64,000 nt of DNA from Heracleum sosnowskyi. Taxonomy: Eukaryota; Streptophyta; Magnoliopsida; Apiales; Apiaceae. The notes beneath the pieces were generated by a model. It was not told where the DNA came from. It did not search any database and worked only from the letters and a program-made list of their open reading frames with translations. The stretch spans positions 744,001 to 808,000 of the forward strand of contig JAUIZM010000017.1 of assembly GCA_030848705.1 (NCBI GenBank). Direction: 5' to 3'. Position 1 is the first letter of the stretch, and each line of letters opens with the position of its first letter. This document shows, piece by piece, positions 51,620 through 62,712 of this stretch. Made by a program: the position numbers and the translations under genes.

Positions 51620-54610
51620 GCAGTATATATAGCACACCATACAATTAAGAGGGGATTTATGCTCTTAATATGATTAATATTTTTAATTTATTAAACATTA
51701 TCATATTAATTTTGAACTAAGCTAACTAAACTAATAATTATATACTAGCGTTTTACCCGTGCTACGCACCGAAAGCACAATCTTAAAATTTTCAAAAAAA
51801 TTATAAATATATTATATAACAGAACTTATATCATTTTTTTACCACATACTTTTACTAAATATACACATGCATGTATTAATAAATATAAATTATGTAAATA
51901 ATACAAAAGTTACAATTTCAAGTCTGAATCTACAAATATGAAAATACCACTGAAGGGAAACTCTACGATCGAGGCTCTGAGGCGCCCCGTACGGGATCGG
52001 GGCGGGTTCGGGAACTGATTTCGGGGTCGGGGGTCGGGTGCGGGGTTAACACTCTCCGACCCTGAAGTGATCCAACGATCATCCCTAGTTATGTTATTGA
52101 TTGCTAAGAAAATAGATATTTATAATTAAAAATTAAATATTCAACCACATAAAATATTGATTGAACAAATATATAAAATGCTACCATCATAACAAAATAA
52201 CATAAAATACGATATTAGAATTTGTTTGAAATGTACTATCAGTTTTTAAATTAATAAGAATGTGGAATGTCCTAACACATTTTAGAATTATACGTCTTTT
52301 AACTCCATCATCATTGACGTGAATATGCGTTTATTTGTTCCCAATTTTGACTCTAGATTATCACAATAAAATTATCATTATTAGCTAAATCATTCACCTG
52401 ATTTAAGAGAAACAAAATTGTTGAGTTATTAAGAATGAGAAAGACAAATTCGATGTTGGACAAATGATCTTAATCTCGAAGTATATTAATATAATAAAAG
52501 ATTATATTATAATTAAAAATAAATTAATTTTAATTGATAACCAAATTATGGAAATAAAAAATTTTAATAGTGAATGAATTTAAATTTTTTAATATAATCA
52601 ATTAACATAAATATTTTTTTACTTTACAGTAAATAATAGATAACTACCCTCACATCTACCTTAAATTACAACCTTTGACAATTAAACAATAAAAAATATA
52701 AATTATTGATTAAAGACGTAAAAACTATACATATACTCATAGTGCTTCCTCACTGAGTGTGTTGGGTCACATGGTGGTATTAGAAGTTTATCTGTAAAAT
52801 AGACGATTTTATATTAAATAGATAATACAATCAATGATCAAAATCTCGAAGTATATAATTATCATAAAGGATTTAAATTCTAATAAAAAAATAAATAATT
52901 TTAATTGATAATCAAATTCTTGAAATATGTAAATATAATAGTCAATAGATTTAAATTCTAATTAAAAACAAAATAATTTTTGAATTTTGATTGGTTAGCG
53001 CGCTGCATGGATAGTCTAACCACCTTTAGTTAATAAAATTATATGAGTAAAGTTTTAATGGATTTAAATTCTTATTAAAACCAAAATAATTATTGAATTT
53101 TGATTGATTAATCAAGTTGTATGGATAGTCTAACCACCCCTAATTAAATTATATGTGAAAAGTTTTAATAGATTTAAATTCTAATTAAAAATAAATTAAA
53201 TTTTGATTGGTTAATTGTGTTATATGGATAGTCTGGTTACGATTGGTTGATAAAATTATATGAGGAAAGTTTTTTTGACTCTTGTGATTGGTCCAAAATT
53301 TAGTATTAACATTTGAATGGTTAACCGGTTAATAAAATTATATGGGAAAAGTTTCAATAAATTTAAATTATAGTTTAATAATTCTAATTTAGAATTATGT
53401 TAATTATATTAAAATTATATTAATATAATTAACATAATTCTAAATTAATATAAATAAGATTTATTATAAAATCAAAATTAGATATCCCACTTTATGTTAA
53501 TTATGTTAACATAAAATCAAAATTTGAGAATTATTCGTGTTCAGGACAGTGTTCAGGACAGGAACAAAGAAGTATAAAAACAACTCGGGGATTGGTGACG
53601 GGAACAGAGTGAAGTATATTAAAATAATTCGGGGATTGGAGACTTTATTGATAAGAAAAACTCTTTTTTGTTGGAACACAATACTACAAAGCCAAATTTG
53701 GGTATCTCTTTTACTTCTAACAACTACATATGGGTATTTTATTCGTCCCATCAATCTTGCTATGTTCTCCGCCTCATTCGAGACGGGAATTTGAGAAGTT
53801 ATTCGTGTTCAGGATAGGAACATATAAAAGTATAAAAATAACTCGGGGATTGGTGGCGGGAATTGAGAGAATTATAATAAAATTATTTGGGGATTAGAGA
53901 CTTTATTGATAAGAAAAATTCTTTTTCGTTGCAACACAATAGTACAAAGCCAAATTTTGGTTACTACGATATATTTAAATTAATTGGTTTCATTCTAAAC
54001 TCGTGTTCGATTAACTGCAACTACATAATTATATAAGTTAGTTATTTATTTAATTTCAATTATTTGATTTTATCGAATATTTGATTCTTTCTATCTACAT
54101 AATAAAATAATATTTATTTATTATTGATTTTCATATTAATTTTATGTTAAATTCTCTGCAAGTACATATTTAAATAAAATATTAATTATTTTTATTCTCA
54201 ATATTTTAAATTTCTTTTTTAATAATTTAATAGTAGCTCTGAATACGTGGTATGCTGTTTCGTTTGGCAGTAACCAGTGGCCTTCCGATGCTTTGATATT
54301 AATCGTTGTCTTTGCAAATACAGTTGTTAATGCAGAATTGCAGAATTCTGCATATGTTTATTTGTTATATATACGAATTTATTTCCATTGTTTGTTCTGT
54401 GTACACGAAAAGTGCAAATATACCAGTTTGGAAACCTGGCATTTTTTTTCTACATATCTGAACCGAAAGCTCAATTAGTCCTACCTTTGACAGCAACGAC
54501 CAAGACTTTGAAGTCCACCTTCGAACTCCATCAATGCTAAGGGCTTTCCTGACGAACTTGTAAATTGGGTTAAATGCACCTTTGTTAAACTTTTCTAAAA
54601 AATTGTTGTT
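51620..54610. other. AT-rich repeat tract between Copia-A and the receptor kinase gene
   Basis: No gene is supported. A Helitron-like 3' end on the minus strand lies at 51744 (hairpin GGTGCGTAGCACGGGT, then AACGCTAGT). A GC-rich patch at 51980-52070 repeats CGGG/GGTCGGG words. Two copies of a ~270-bp unit lie at about 53530-53790 and 53790-53960, sharing TTCGTGTTCAGGA, AACTCGGGGATTGGTG and GAGACTTTATTGATAAGAAA. These are related to the units at 60.6-62.2 kb. The rest is AT-rich with no recognisable domain. Confidence 0.55.
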
Positions 54611-54697
54611 CCACTAAATGAAGACTTATAAATCTAAACTTATCAAAATATGTCCCGAAGGACCCGAACAAATAAATACTAGTTCGACAAAAAATAT

Positions 54698-57274
54698 ATG
54701 TCAAGAAAAATGGTTTATTTTTGTCTGTGCTTCTTCCTTTTGCTCCCCCGCCTTGTTGTCATGTCTGACACCCCCTCCCCCACCCCCGGCCTTGTCATCT
54801 CATCCACCCCCTCCCCCACCCCGGCCGTGTTTCCGGCATATACTCCTACCGATAACATTCTCATTAACTGTGGTGCACCTAATAAGGATGCTTCTCTTGA
54901 TGGCCGAGAATGGGATACGGAGTCCACGTCAATATTGACATATTCACCGTACATGTTTAACACTTCACAAGCAACCTTTAGAGCTTTACAACAAAGTGAT
55001 TCCGTTGATGAAATCCCTTACTCAACGGTCTGCATATTCAGTTCTAAATTCACATATACCATTCCTGTCTCCAAAGCTGGTCAGAAATTTCTCCGCCTCT
55101 ATTTTTACCCTTCGTACTATGTACTTGGCTTTGACATGACTAAACCGTTGTTCTCAGTAGATGCAGCAAACCACACTCTTCTTTCTAACTTCAGCCCTTT
55201 TTTACACCTTAAGCCCCCATCATTAACTCTCATCAAAGAATATGTCATCACAGTGAATCAAAGCCGTGTACTAGAGGTGACGTTTACACCGTCTCCAAAC
55301 TCGTACGCCTTTGTCAATGGAATTGAAATTGTTTCCATTCCTGATGACTTCTATATCAAAGGAAATGATGATGCCATCAAAATGGTAGGTCAAAAGAACC
55401 AATTTTACATTGATGATTCCATGGCACTAGAAAAACTTTACCGGTTCAACGTAGGAGACAGTGGCATATCCTCTACAGATGATACTGGAATGTTTCGCTC
55501 TTGGGAGACAGACGAGCCATACTTGTTCGAGCTTGATACTGGAATAACAGAATCTTCTTCTCATATTCGAATCAATTACACGTTGACCACTCCCCCCTAC
55601 GCTGCTCCTACTAATGTTTACTCCAGTGTGCGTACTGCAGTCGATGGCGCCCCCAACTTGACTTGGAGTTTTGAAGTTGATTCTGGGTTTTATCTTCTTA
55701 GACTTCATTTTTGTGAGTTAGAAAATTACCTCGATAGTCAACGAGTATTTTCAATTTTTATCAACAATCAGACAGCCGAGCAATCAGTAAATGTTTCCTA
55801 TTGGAGTGGCGCAGTACAAACTCCAGTTTATAAAGACTATGCAGTTTTTGTAAGTGATAGCCCAGATGACAGCAAGTCTAGGCCATATTTGTGGCTTACC
55901 CTACGCTCTAATTACATCGAAAACGGTACTTATTATGAAAATGCCATTTTGAATGGATTAGAGATTTTTAAGTTGAGTCAACCCGGAGGTACCCTTGCTG
56001 CGCCCAATGGCCCCAATCCTGAATTAGTGTCACTGGAAACAAAAAAAAATAGAGGCATCTCCCACTCTACCCTCGTGGGCGCTTCTATTGGAGGTTCACT
56101 GGGGGCTTTACTCTTGTTCATACTGATGGTTGGTTTTATATTATTCCGACACAAGAGAAAAAAATCTCAGGACGTCAACAACAAGTTCATATCGACTACC
56201 ATGAACATCTCATTATTGCCGCCTGTGAGAAGCCAGAAATTTTCTGTAGAGGAGATAAAATTAGCTACTAGCAAGTTCGATGACAAATTTGTTATTGGGA
56301 AGGGAGGATTTGGTGACGTGTATAAAGGGTATATAAGAAACGGTAGATACCCTGTAGCAATCAAGCGGTTGAACCCGTCATCACGACAAGGGGCCCACGA
56401 GTTCCAGACAGAGATCAGGATCCTTTCAAATTTGCGCCACCGCCATCTTGTGCCATTGATCGGATGCTGTGATGATAGTGGTGAGATGATACTGGTTTAT
56501 GATTATATGGTTGGTGGAACTCTCCGTGGTCATCTTTATGGGGGAAGTTATCCACCATTGTCTTGGAAACAAAGGCTACAAATTTGCATTGGTGCGGCAA
56601 GAGGCCTGCATTATCTCCATGCAGGTGCAGAGCATGTGATAATCCATCGTGATGTGAAGTCAACTAATATTTTGTTGGATGAGAAAATGGTTGCCAAGGT
56701 GTCAGATTTTGGTTTGTCTAAAATGGGACCCAGTGACACGTCGGTCACACACATGAGCACAGTAGTGAAGGGTAGTTTTGGATACTTGGATCCGGAATAT
56801 TACCTACGGCGGCAATTAACTACCAAATCAGACGTTTATTCATTTGGAGTGGTGTTGTTTGAAGTGTTGTGTGCAAGGCCAGTGATAATGCAGGACTTGC
56901 CACATGAGCAAATGAACTTAGCAGAGTGGTCTCGAATTTGTTATAGGAAAGGCAGCCTTGGTGAAATAGTGGATGCAAATTTAAGGGGTGAGATTGCAGA
57001 AGAGTCTCTAAAGAAGTTTGGAGAGGTGGGATATAGCTGCCTTGGGGACCAGGGGATGGATAGGCCTACCATGAGGGATGTTGTTTCGAGCCTTGAAGTT
57101 GCATTGCAGCTTCAAGAGTCTCAAGGAAAGTTGGACCAGGACAACCTGTATTTAACCAAAAGTGTGGCCGACGCTAGAAGTGGTGAAGCCTCAACTTCAA
57201 GCACTAGTAGTGACGGGTTCAAGTCTGGAATTGGAAGCGTTTTCTCTGACATCTTGAACCCGGATGCACGATAA
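54698..57274 (+). CDS. CrRLK1L-type receptor-like kinase (FERONIA/MEDOS-like), intronless
   Basis: 858 residues from ATG 54698; a second ATG four codons later gives the same signal peptide (VYFCLCFFLLLPRLVV). Pro-rich SxTPSPTP repeats (about 25-45) are followed by a malectin-like ectodomain that opens YTPTDNILINCG and spans about residues 48-430. A transmembrane helix lies at about 459-482 with a KRKK stop-transfer. The kinase spans about 525-800: GKGGFGDVYKG, VAIK lysine (about 556), HRDVKSTN (about 649), DFGLSK (about 668), GSFGYLDPEYY. All catalytic residues are present, so it should be active. Family members sense cell-wall state or RALF peptides at the plasma membrane. The exact subgroup is not resolved. 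Confidence 0.95.
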   Translation: MSRKMVYFCLCFFLLLPRLVVMSDTPSPTPGLVISSTPSPTPAVFPAYTPTDNILINCGAPNKDASLDGREWDTESTSILTYSPYMFNTSQATFRALQQSDSVDEIPYSTVCIFSSKFTYTIPVSKAGQKFLRLYFYPSYYVLGFDMTKPLFSVDAANHTLLSNFSPFLHLKPPSLTLIKEYVITVNQSRVLEVTFTPSPNSYAFVNGIEIVSIPDDFYIKGNDDAIKMVGQKNQFYIDDSMALEKLYRFNVGDSGISSTDDTGMFRSWETDEPYLFELDTGITESSSHIRINYTLTTPPYAAPTNVYSSVRTAVDGAPNLTWSFEVDSGFYLLRLHFCELENYLDSQRVFSIFINNQTAEQSVNVSYWSGAVQTPVYKDYAVFVSDSPDDSKSRPYLWLTLRSNYIENGTYYENAILNGLEIFKLSQPGGTLAAPNGPNPELVSLETKKNRGISHSTLVGASIGGSLGALLLFILMVGFILFRHKRKKSQDVNNKFISTTMNISLLPPVRSQKFSVEEIKLATSKFDDKFVIGKGGFGDVYKGYIRNGRYPVAIKRLNPSSRQGAHEFQTEIRILSNLRHRHLVPLIGCCDDSGEMILVYDYMVGGTLRGHLYGGSYPPLSWKQRLQICIGAARGLHYLHAGAEHVIIHRDVKSTNILLDEKMVAKVSDFGLSKMGPSDTSVTHMSTVVKGSFGYLDPEYYLRRQLTTKSDVYSFGVVLFEVLCARPVIMQDLPHEQMNLAEWSRICYRKGSLGEIVDANLRGEIAEESLKKFGEVGYSCLGDQGMDRPTMRDVVSSLEVALQLQESQGKLDQDNLYLTKSVADARSGEASTSSTSSDGFKSGIGSVFSDILNPDAR

Positions 57275-58289
57275 GGTTGATGAAATATTTGGACAGAGGA
57301 AAACTGCGAAAGAAATTAGAGGTAGATATTTGGTGGGCGTATAATTGACGGTGCTTGATAAGAAGGCAGAAAAGGACGAGTGAGACAATGAAAAGGTGGA
57401 ATAAAAGAAAACAATTAGGAAAATGCAAGGAACCAGGCTTACAGCTTTGTCCACTACGGTTGTCACTTGTCAGATTGTAATTGTTGAATAGAAGACGTAA
57501 TATCTGTCTGAAATAAGTTAATCTTCTTGCTTGGTAATATATGCATTTTTGTTGCTAATATTGAATTGTATTGAACAGTTCACATCAACTCTCACTCAAC
57601 ATTTTTAAGGCGGTTTTGTCAAGCATTTCTTAAACAAACACATTTTATTTCTGATCCCGGTTATGTATTGTCACCGAATTACAAGAAGGTGGCTTCAATT
57701 CTTTTCTGGCAATTCAGTGATTAAACATTCATTATTGTAATCAACAAAAAAGTGGTGTGACCGTCAAATGGAACAGCAGAGACACCATTTTCGGTATTTA
57801 TCATCTACAGTCGTCGTTTTGTCACAGAAAATGTAAGCACTGCCGTGAAAGCTCTAAAATAAAGCTTTAAAGGCAATAAACAACAAGAATGTGCAACAGA
57901 TTTGACACTGCAGACATCTGCGTCTTTGAGTTTCTTTATGTCAACAATAGCCTCTGCAGAGCGGTGATAGAAGAGAAGACGAAACAAGGGGAAAGAACAA
58001 AATCAGAGGTCGCATGCACAAAACTTCAAACGAAAATGTCTTAAAATTAGATACAGTAACTCAACATTCTAAAGCTACTAACAAAGACAGTAGACAAACC
58101 AGTAAAAGTGATAATTACTTAGACTCCTAGAGTAAGAAAAAGTACAGAGCTGCAATGGGTTCTTCAACAGGAACAGCCATGCAAATTGATCTTAATTAGC
58201 TTTGAATCTGTATATTATATTAACTAACAATTAGGCCATTTTTCAAGAATAAGATTTTATAAAGAGAGGATTAATTTACATCTATATAA
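57275..58289. other. Receptor kinase 3' flank
   Basis: Contains the probable 3' untranslated region (AATAAAAG near 57401 is a possible polyadenylation signal). No second gene or clear repeat is seen up to the Helitron-like start at 58290. Confidence 0.5.
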
Positions 58290-58852
58290 TCTATACTAAA
58301 AGCAGAAATTCCTTCTTATATAACGCGATATACATATAATTATTAATATAATTAATTTAATTTCAAATTAATTATTATTAAATTAAAAATTAATCTATTT
58401 ACTAAAACTAGAAATCTCTGTTAATGGTGTGGTATCTCATGTAAATATACATGAGACCTTTCTTAATGGTATGGTATGTCATGTATATCGCCGTATACAT
58501 ATAATTATTAATTTAATTAATTTAATATAATTGATTTAATTTCAAATTGACTATTATTAAATTAAAAATTAATCTCTTTACTAAAACTAGAAACCCCTAT
58601 TAATGATGTAGTATGTTATATAGATATGCTTAATTAGTTTTAAAAATATTGTTAATATAAAAACTAATATATACTTTTTAAAATCATAACTCCCTCTTAA
58701 ATGTATGATATGTCATGTATACTACGATATACACATATAATTATTAGTTTAATACATAATTAGTTTAATTCAAAATTAATATAATTATTACTATTAAATT
58801 AAATTAATTGTCAACAATAGTAAAGTTACATACTAGAAATCTACCAGCAACG

Positions 58853-59411
58853 TTTTTGAATTGATATCGGGAGGTAAATCCTGAAGTATCTTATGTACTA
58901 AAAGTAAACTCCAACAAAAATACTACTCCCTCTGTCCGAACCATTTCTTTACACTTCCCTTTTGGATGTCTCTCTCAATTCTTTACATTTCTAAACTTTT
59001 CAAAATTAGTAAATATTTATAATATAAAAATCAACTACTTCCACCACTATCATCACTTTATACATTAAATATTGATTGATCCCATCACTTTACCCACTTT
59101 TTCTACTTTTTCCACTACCAGCAACGTTTTTGAATTAATATCGGGAGGGGTAAATCCTGAAGTATCATACTTATGTACTAAAAGTAAACTCCAACAAAAA
59201 TACTATTCCCTCTATCCCAATCATTTCTTTACACTTCCCTTTTTGGGATGTCCCTCTCAATTCTTTACATTTCTAAACTTTTCAAAATTAGTAAACACTT
59301 ATAATATAAAAATCAACTACTTCCACTACTTTCCACCACTATCCTCACTTTATACATTAAATATTTATTGATCCCATCACTTTACCCACTTTTTCTACTT
59401 TTTCCACTACT
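58853..59411. repeat. Tandem duplication (~264 bp) that includes part of a Stowaway MITE
   Basis: Copy 1, 58853-59116, and copy 2, 59117 to about 59411, both begin ACCAGCAACGTTTTTGAATT and include GATATCGGGAGG or a near variant, then the MITE start CTCCCTCTGTCC or TTCCCTCTATCC. Copy 1 breaks off inside the MITE at ...TTTTTCCACTACC; copy 2 runs to the MITE end. Confidence 0.75.
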
Positions 59412-59475
59412 TAATTATTTTTTCTTAGCCTACATGTCCAACCCAAATGTAAACAAATGAGTGTGACGGAGGGAG
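59216..59475. mobile_element. Stowaway-type MITE (Tc1/mariner superfamily)
   Basis: 260 bp, flanked by TA on both sides (59214-59215 and 59476-59477). The right end is the inverted form of CTCCCTCCGTCAC; the left end is TTCCCTCTATCC, while the partial copy at 58926 keeps CTCCCTCTGTCC. These are the classic Stowaway ends. A related empty site lies near 60150. Confidence 0.8.
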
Positions 59476-60599
59476 TATATTGTTTCCATACAATGCTTTT
59501 TTGCTCCTAAAATTTTTTAATAAGCATAATGATAAGTTGATAACCGATAAACTTAATAAATTTATACTATATATTAAAAGAAACCCCCTCTTAATTGTAT
59601 GGTATGCCATGTATACCGCAATGTACATATAATTATTAGTTTATTTAGCTTAATATAATTGATTTAATTTCATATTAATTATTATTTAATTAAAAATTAA
59701 TCTCTTAATTTAAAGCAAAACCCCCCTCTTAATAGTATGGTATGTCATATATACCGCGATATACACATAATTATTAACTTAATTAGTTTTAAAAATATTG
59801 TTAGCTTAATTCCAAATTTATTTAATTATTGTTATTAAAATATAAACTAATTTATACTTTTTAAAAACATAACCCCTCTTAAAGGTATGATATGTTATGT
59901 ATACCGCGGTATACACATATAATTATTAGTTTAATGCGTAATTAGTTTAATTCAAAATAAATACAATTATTATTATAAGATTAAATTAATTGCCAACAAT
60001 AGCAAAGTTGTATACTAGAAATCTACCAACAACTTGGTGTTTGAATTGATATCGGGAGGATTGTTTGAACTGATATCGGGAGGGGTAAATATCATAGTTA
60101 AACACTTAAAACATTATGTACTAAAAGTAAACTCAATCACAAATATTACATTGTTCTCATACAATATTTTTTTGCTACTAAAAAGTTTTAATACGTATAA
60201 TGATAAGTTGGTAACTAATAAACTTAAAAAAAAATTACGATAAACTTAAAAACAAATTACGTGAGAGTAAATAATGGAATTTAAACATCATTCATTAACA
60301 TTACCTATACACTAGACCCAAGAGCTCTTGCTCGAACACCCACCAACACACAAGAAGCATTTCTTTATTAGTAAAATAATAATTATTTTAATAAGAATAA
60401 TTAATTTCTATTTTCAAATTTGTAAAAAGTTGCATAATAAAAATTTATAATACAATTAATAAAAAAAAATTGATTACTACAATTAATATAAAATTGCATA
60501 ATAATACAATTAATATATACGTTATATTTATAACTATTACCTTTTATACTATAAGCTATACAATAACTTTACATTAATGTAATTACTATCTTTCTTACT

Positions 60600-62240
60600 A
60601 TTACGGTACTATTACAGATGTGTATTTCATCCGCTCGATCTCGATATGTTACCCACCTCAATCGGGTCGGGAATTTGGGAAATTGTTCGGGTTCGAGCGG
60701 GAATGGTCAGATATATAGAAATAATTTGGAAACTTCTTTTCATTGAAACACGATAGTACTAAAACTCATATTCGATTTGTTGTTGATACTACATAATTAT
60801 ACAAGTTATTTATTTATTAAATTTAACTTCTTTGATTTCACCAGGATTCGATTATGATAACTATTTAATTAAATAGTCTTTATTTATTATAGACTTTCAT
60901 TTAAATTTCACATTCAATTCTACAAATCAACTTATTTAAATTAATCATGTAATTACTATATCTCTTACTATTACGAATGTGTATTTGATCCGCTCGATCT
61001 CGATATGTTCCCCACCTCAATCGGGAATTTGGGGAATTGTACGGGTTCGAGCGGGAATGACATATATATAGAAATAATTTGGAAACTTCTTTTCATTGAA
61101 ACATAATAGTACTAAAACTCAGGTTCGATTTGTTGTTGCAACTACATAATTATACAAGTTATTTATTTATTAAATTTAACTTCTTTGATTTCACCAAGAT
61201 TCGATTATCATAACTATTTAATTAAATAGTCTTTATTTATTATAGACTTTCATTTAAATTTCACATTGAATTCTACAAATCAACATATTTAAATTAATAA
61301 TGTAATTACTATCTCTCTTACTATTACGGATGTGTGTTTGATCCGCTCGATCTCGATATGTTCTCCACCTCAATCGGGTCGGGAATTTGGGGAATTGTAC
61401 GGGTTCGGAAATACTTCTTTTCAATGAAACACAATAGTACTAAAACTAAGGTTCGATTTGATGTTGCTACTACATAATTATACAAGTTATTTATTTATTA
61501 AATTTAACTTCTTTGATTTCACCAGGATTCGATTATGATAACTATTTAATTAAATAGTCTTTATTTATTATAGACTTTCATTTAAATTTCACATTGAATT
61601 CTACAAATCAACATATTTAAATTAATAATGTAATTAATATCTCTCTTACTATTATGGATGTGTATTTCATCCGCTCGATCTCGATATGTTCCCCACCTTA
61701 ATCGGGTCGGAAATTTGGGGAATTGTACGGATTCGAGCGGGAATGGCAGATATATAGAAATAATTTGGAAACTTCTTTTTTCATTGAAACACAATAGTAC
61801 TGAAACTCAGGTTCGATTTGTTATTGCTACTACATAATTATACAAGTTATTTATTTATTAAATTTAACTTCTTTGATTTCACCAAGATTCGATTATCATA
61901 ACTATTTAATTAAATAGTCTTTATTTATTATAGACTTTTATTTAAATTTCACATTGAATTCTACAAATCAACATATTTAAATTAATAATGTAATTACTAT
62001 CTCTCTTGCTAGAAATAATTTGGAAACTTCTTTTCATTGAAATACAATAGTACTAAAACTCAGGTTCGATTTGTTGTTGCTACTACATAATTATACAAGT
62101 TATTTATTTATTAAATTTAACTTCTTTGATTTCACCAGGATTCAATTATCATAACTATTTAATTAAATAGTCTTTATTTATTATAGATTTTCATTTAAAT
62201 TTCACATTGAATTCTACAAATCAACATATTTAAATTAATA
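60600..62240. repeat. Tandem array of ~330-360-bp units
   Basis: Four units are anchored by CCGCTCGATCTCGATATGTT at 60631, 60990, 61343 and 61671 (spacing 359, 353, 328). Each continues with AATCGGGTCGGGAATTTGGG, a leader with GGAAACTTCTTTTCATTGAA and an AT-rich body with ATTTAATTAAATAGTC. A fifth unit from about 62008 lacks its first part. The GC-rich head and AT-rich tail are alike in all copies. Confidence 0.88.
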
Positions 62241-62333
62241 TTTATTAATTATTTTTATACTCAATATTCAAATTTTATTTTTATAATTGAATTTTTATTC
62301 TCGATCCGTGTTTTGCACGGGTTATATGCTTGT

Positions 62334-62712
62334 ACTTAATTAAAGAAAACTAAACTATAAAAAAAAGTTTAAAGAAAGATAATTAAAGAATCAGAATATG
62401 GACCAAAGAAATTGAATTACATATTCTTAACTTAGTTAAAATCATTCTTCCCCCGTGTATTTCGCAACACCCTGGTTAGACATTAAACAGAACCAAACAA
62501 AATCTTTGTCTTTCTTTGTTTCATTTAATCTCTTCTATTAACAAAATATTTAAATATATAAAAAAAACAAAGAATTCAAGCAGTGGCACCACCTTTGTTG
62601 TTTCTTCTTCGTTAACGCAATCCCCATTGTTTCCACCATGATTTCCCTGTCATTATAACCCAAATCCCCATCTGGGTTCGGGTCCAACTTTGATGGGTTT
62701 GGGTAGGAGGAA
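62334..62712. other. Upstream region of the CDK-like kinase gene
   Basis: Contains a possible TATA-like ATATATAAAAAA at about 62555-62566 and a short leader. No other gene is supported; the antisense open frame here overlaps the kinase exon and shows no domain. Confidence 0.4.

Larger units (their letters stand above)
58290..62333 (+). mobile_element. Helitron-like element (candidate) with nested tandem arrays
   Basis: The possible 5' end is A|TCTATACTAAAAGC at 58290. The possible 3' end is a hairpin CCGTG-TTTTG-CACGG (62306-62320) followed nine bases later by CTTGT (62329-62333). The consensus ending is CTRRT, so this one is off by a base. Inside are AT-rich ~170-bp tandem units (58.3-58.8 and 59.56-60.0 kb), a Stowaway MITE and the ~350-bp array. 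A second start-like TATACTATATATTAAAAG at about 59565 suggests duplication or nesting. No helicase frame is present. Confidence 0.45.
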
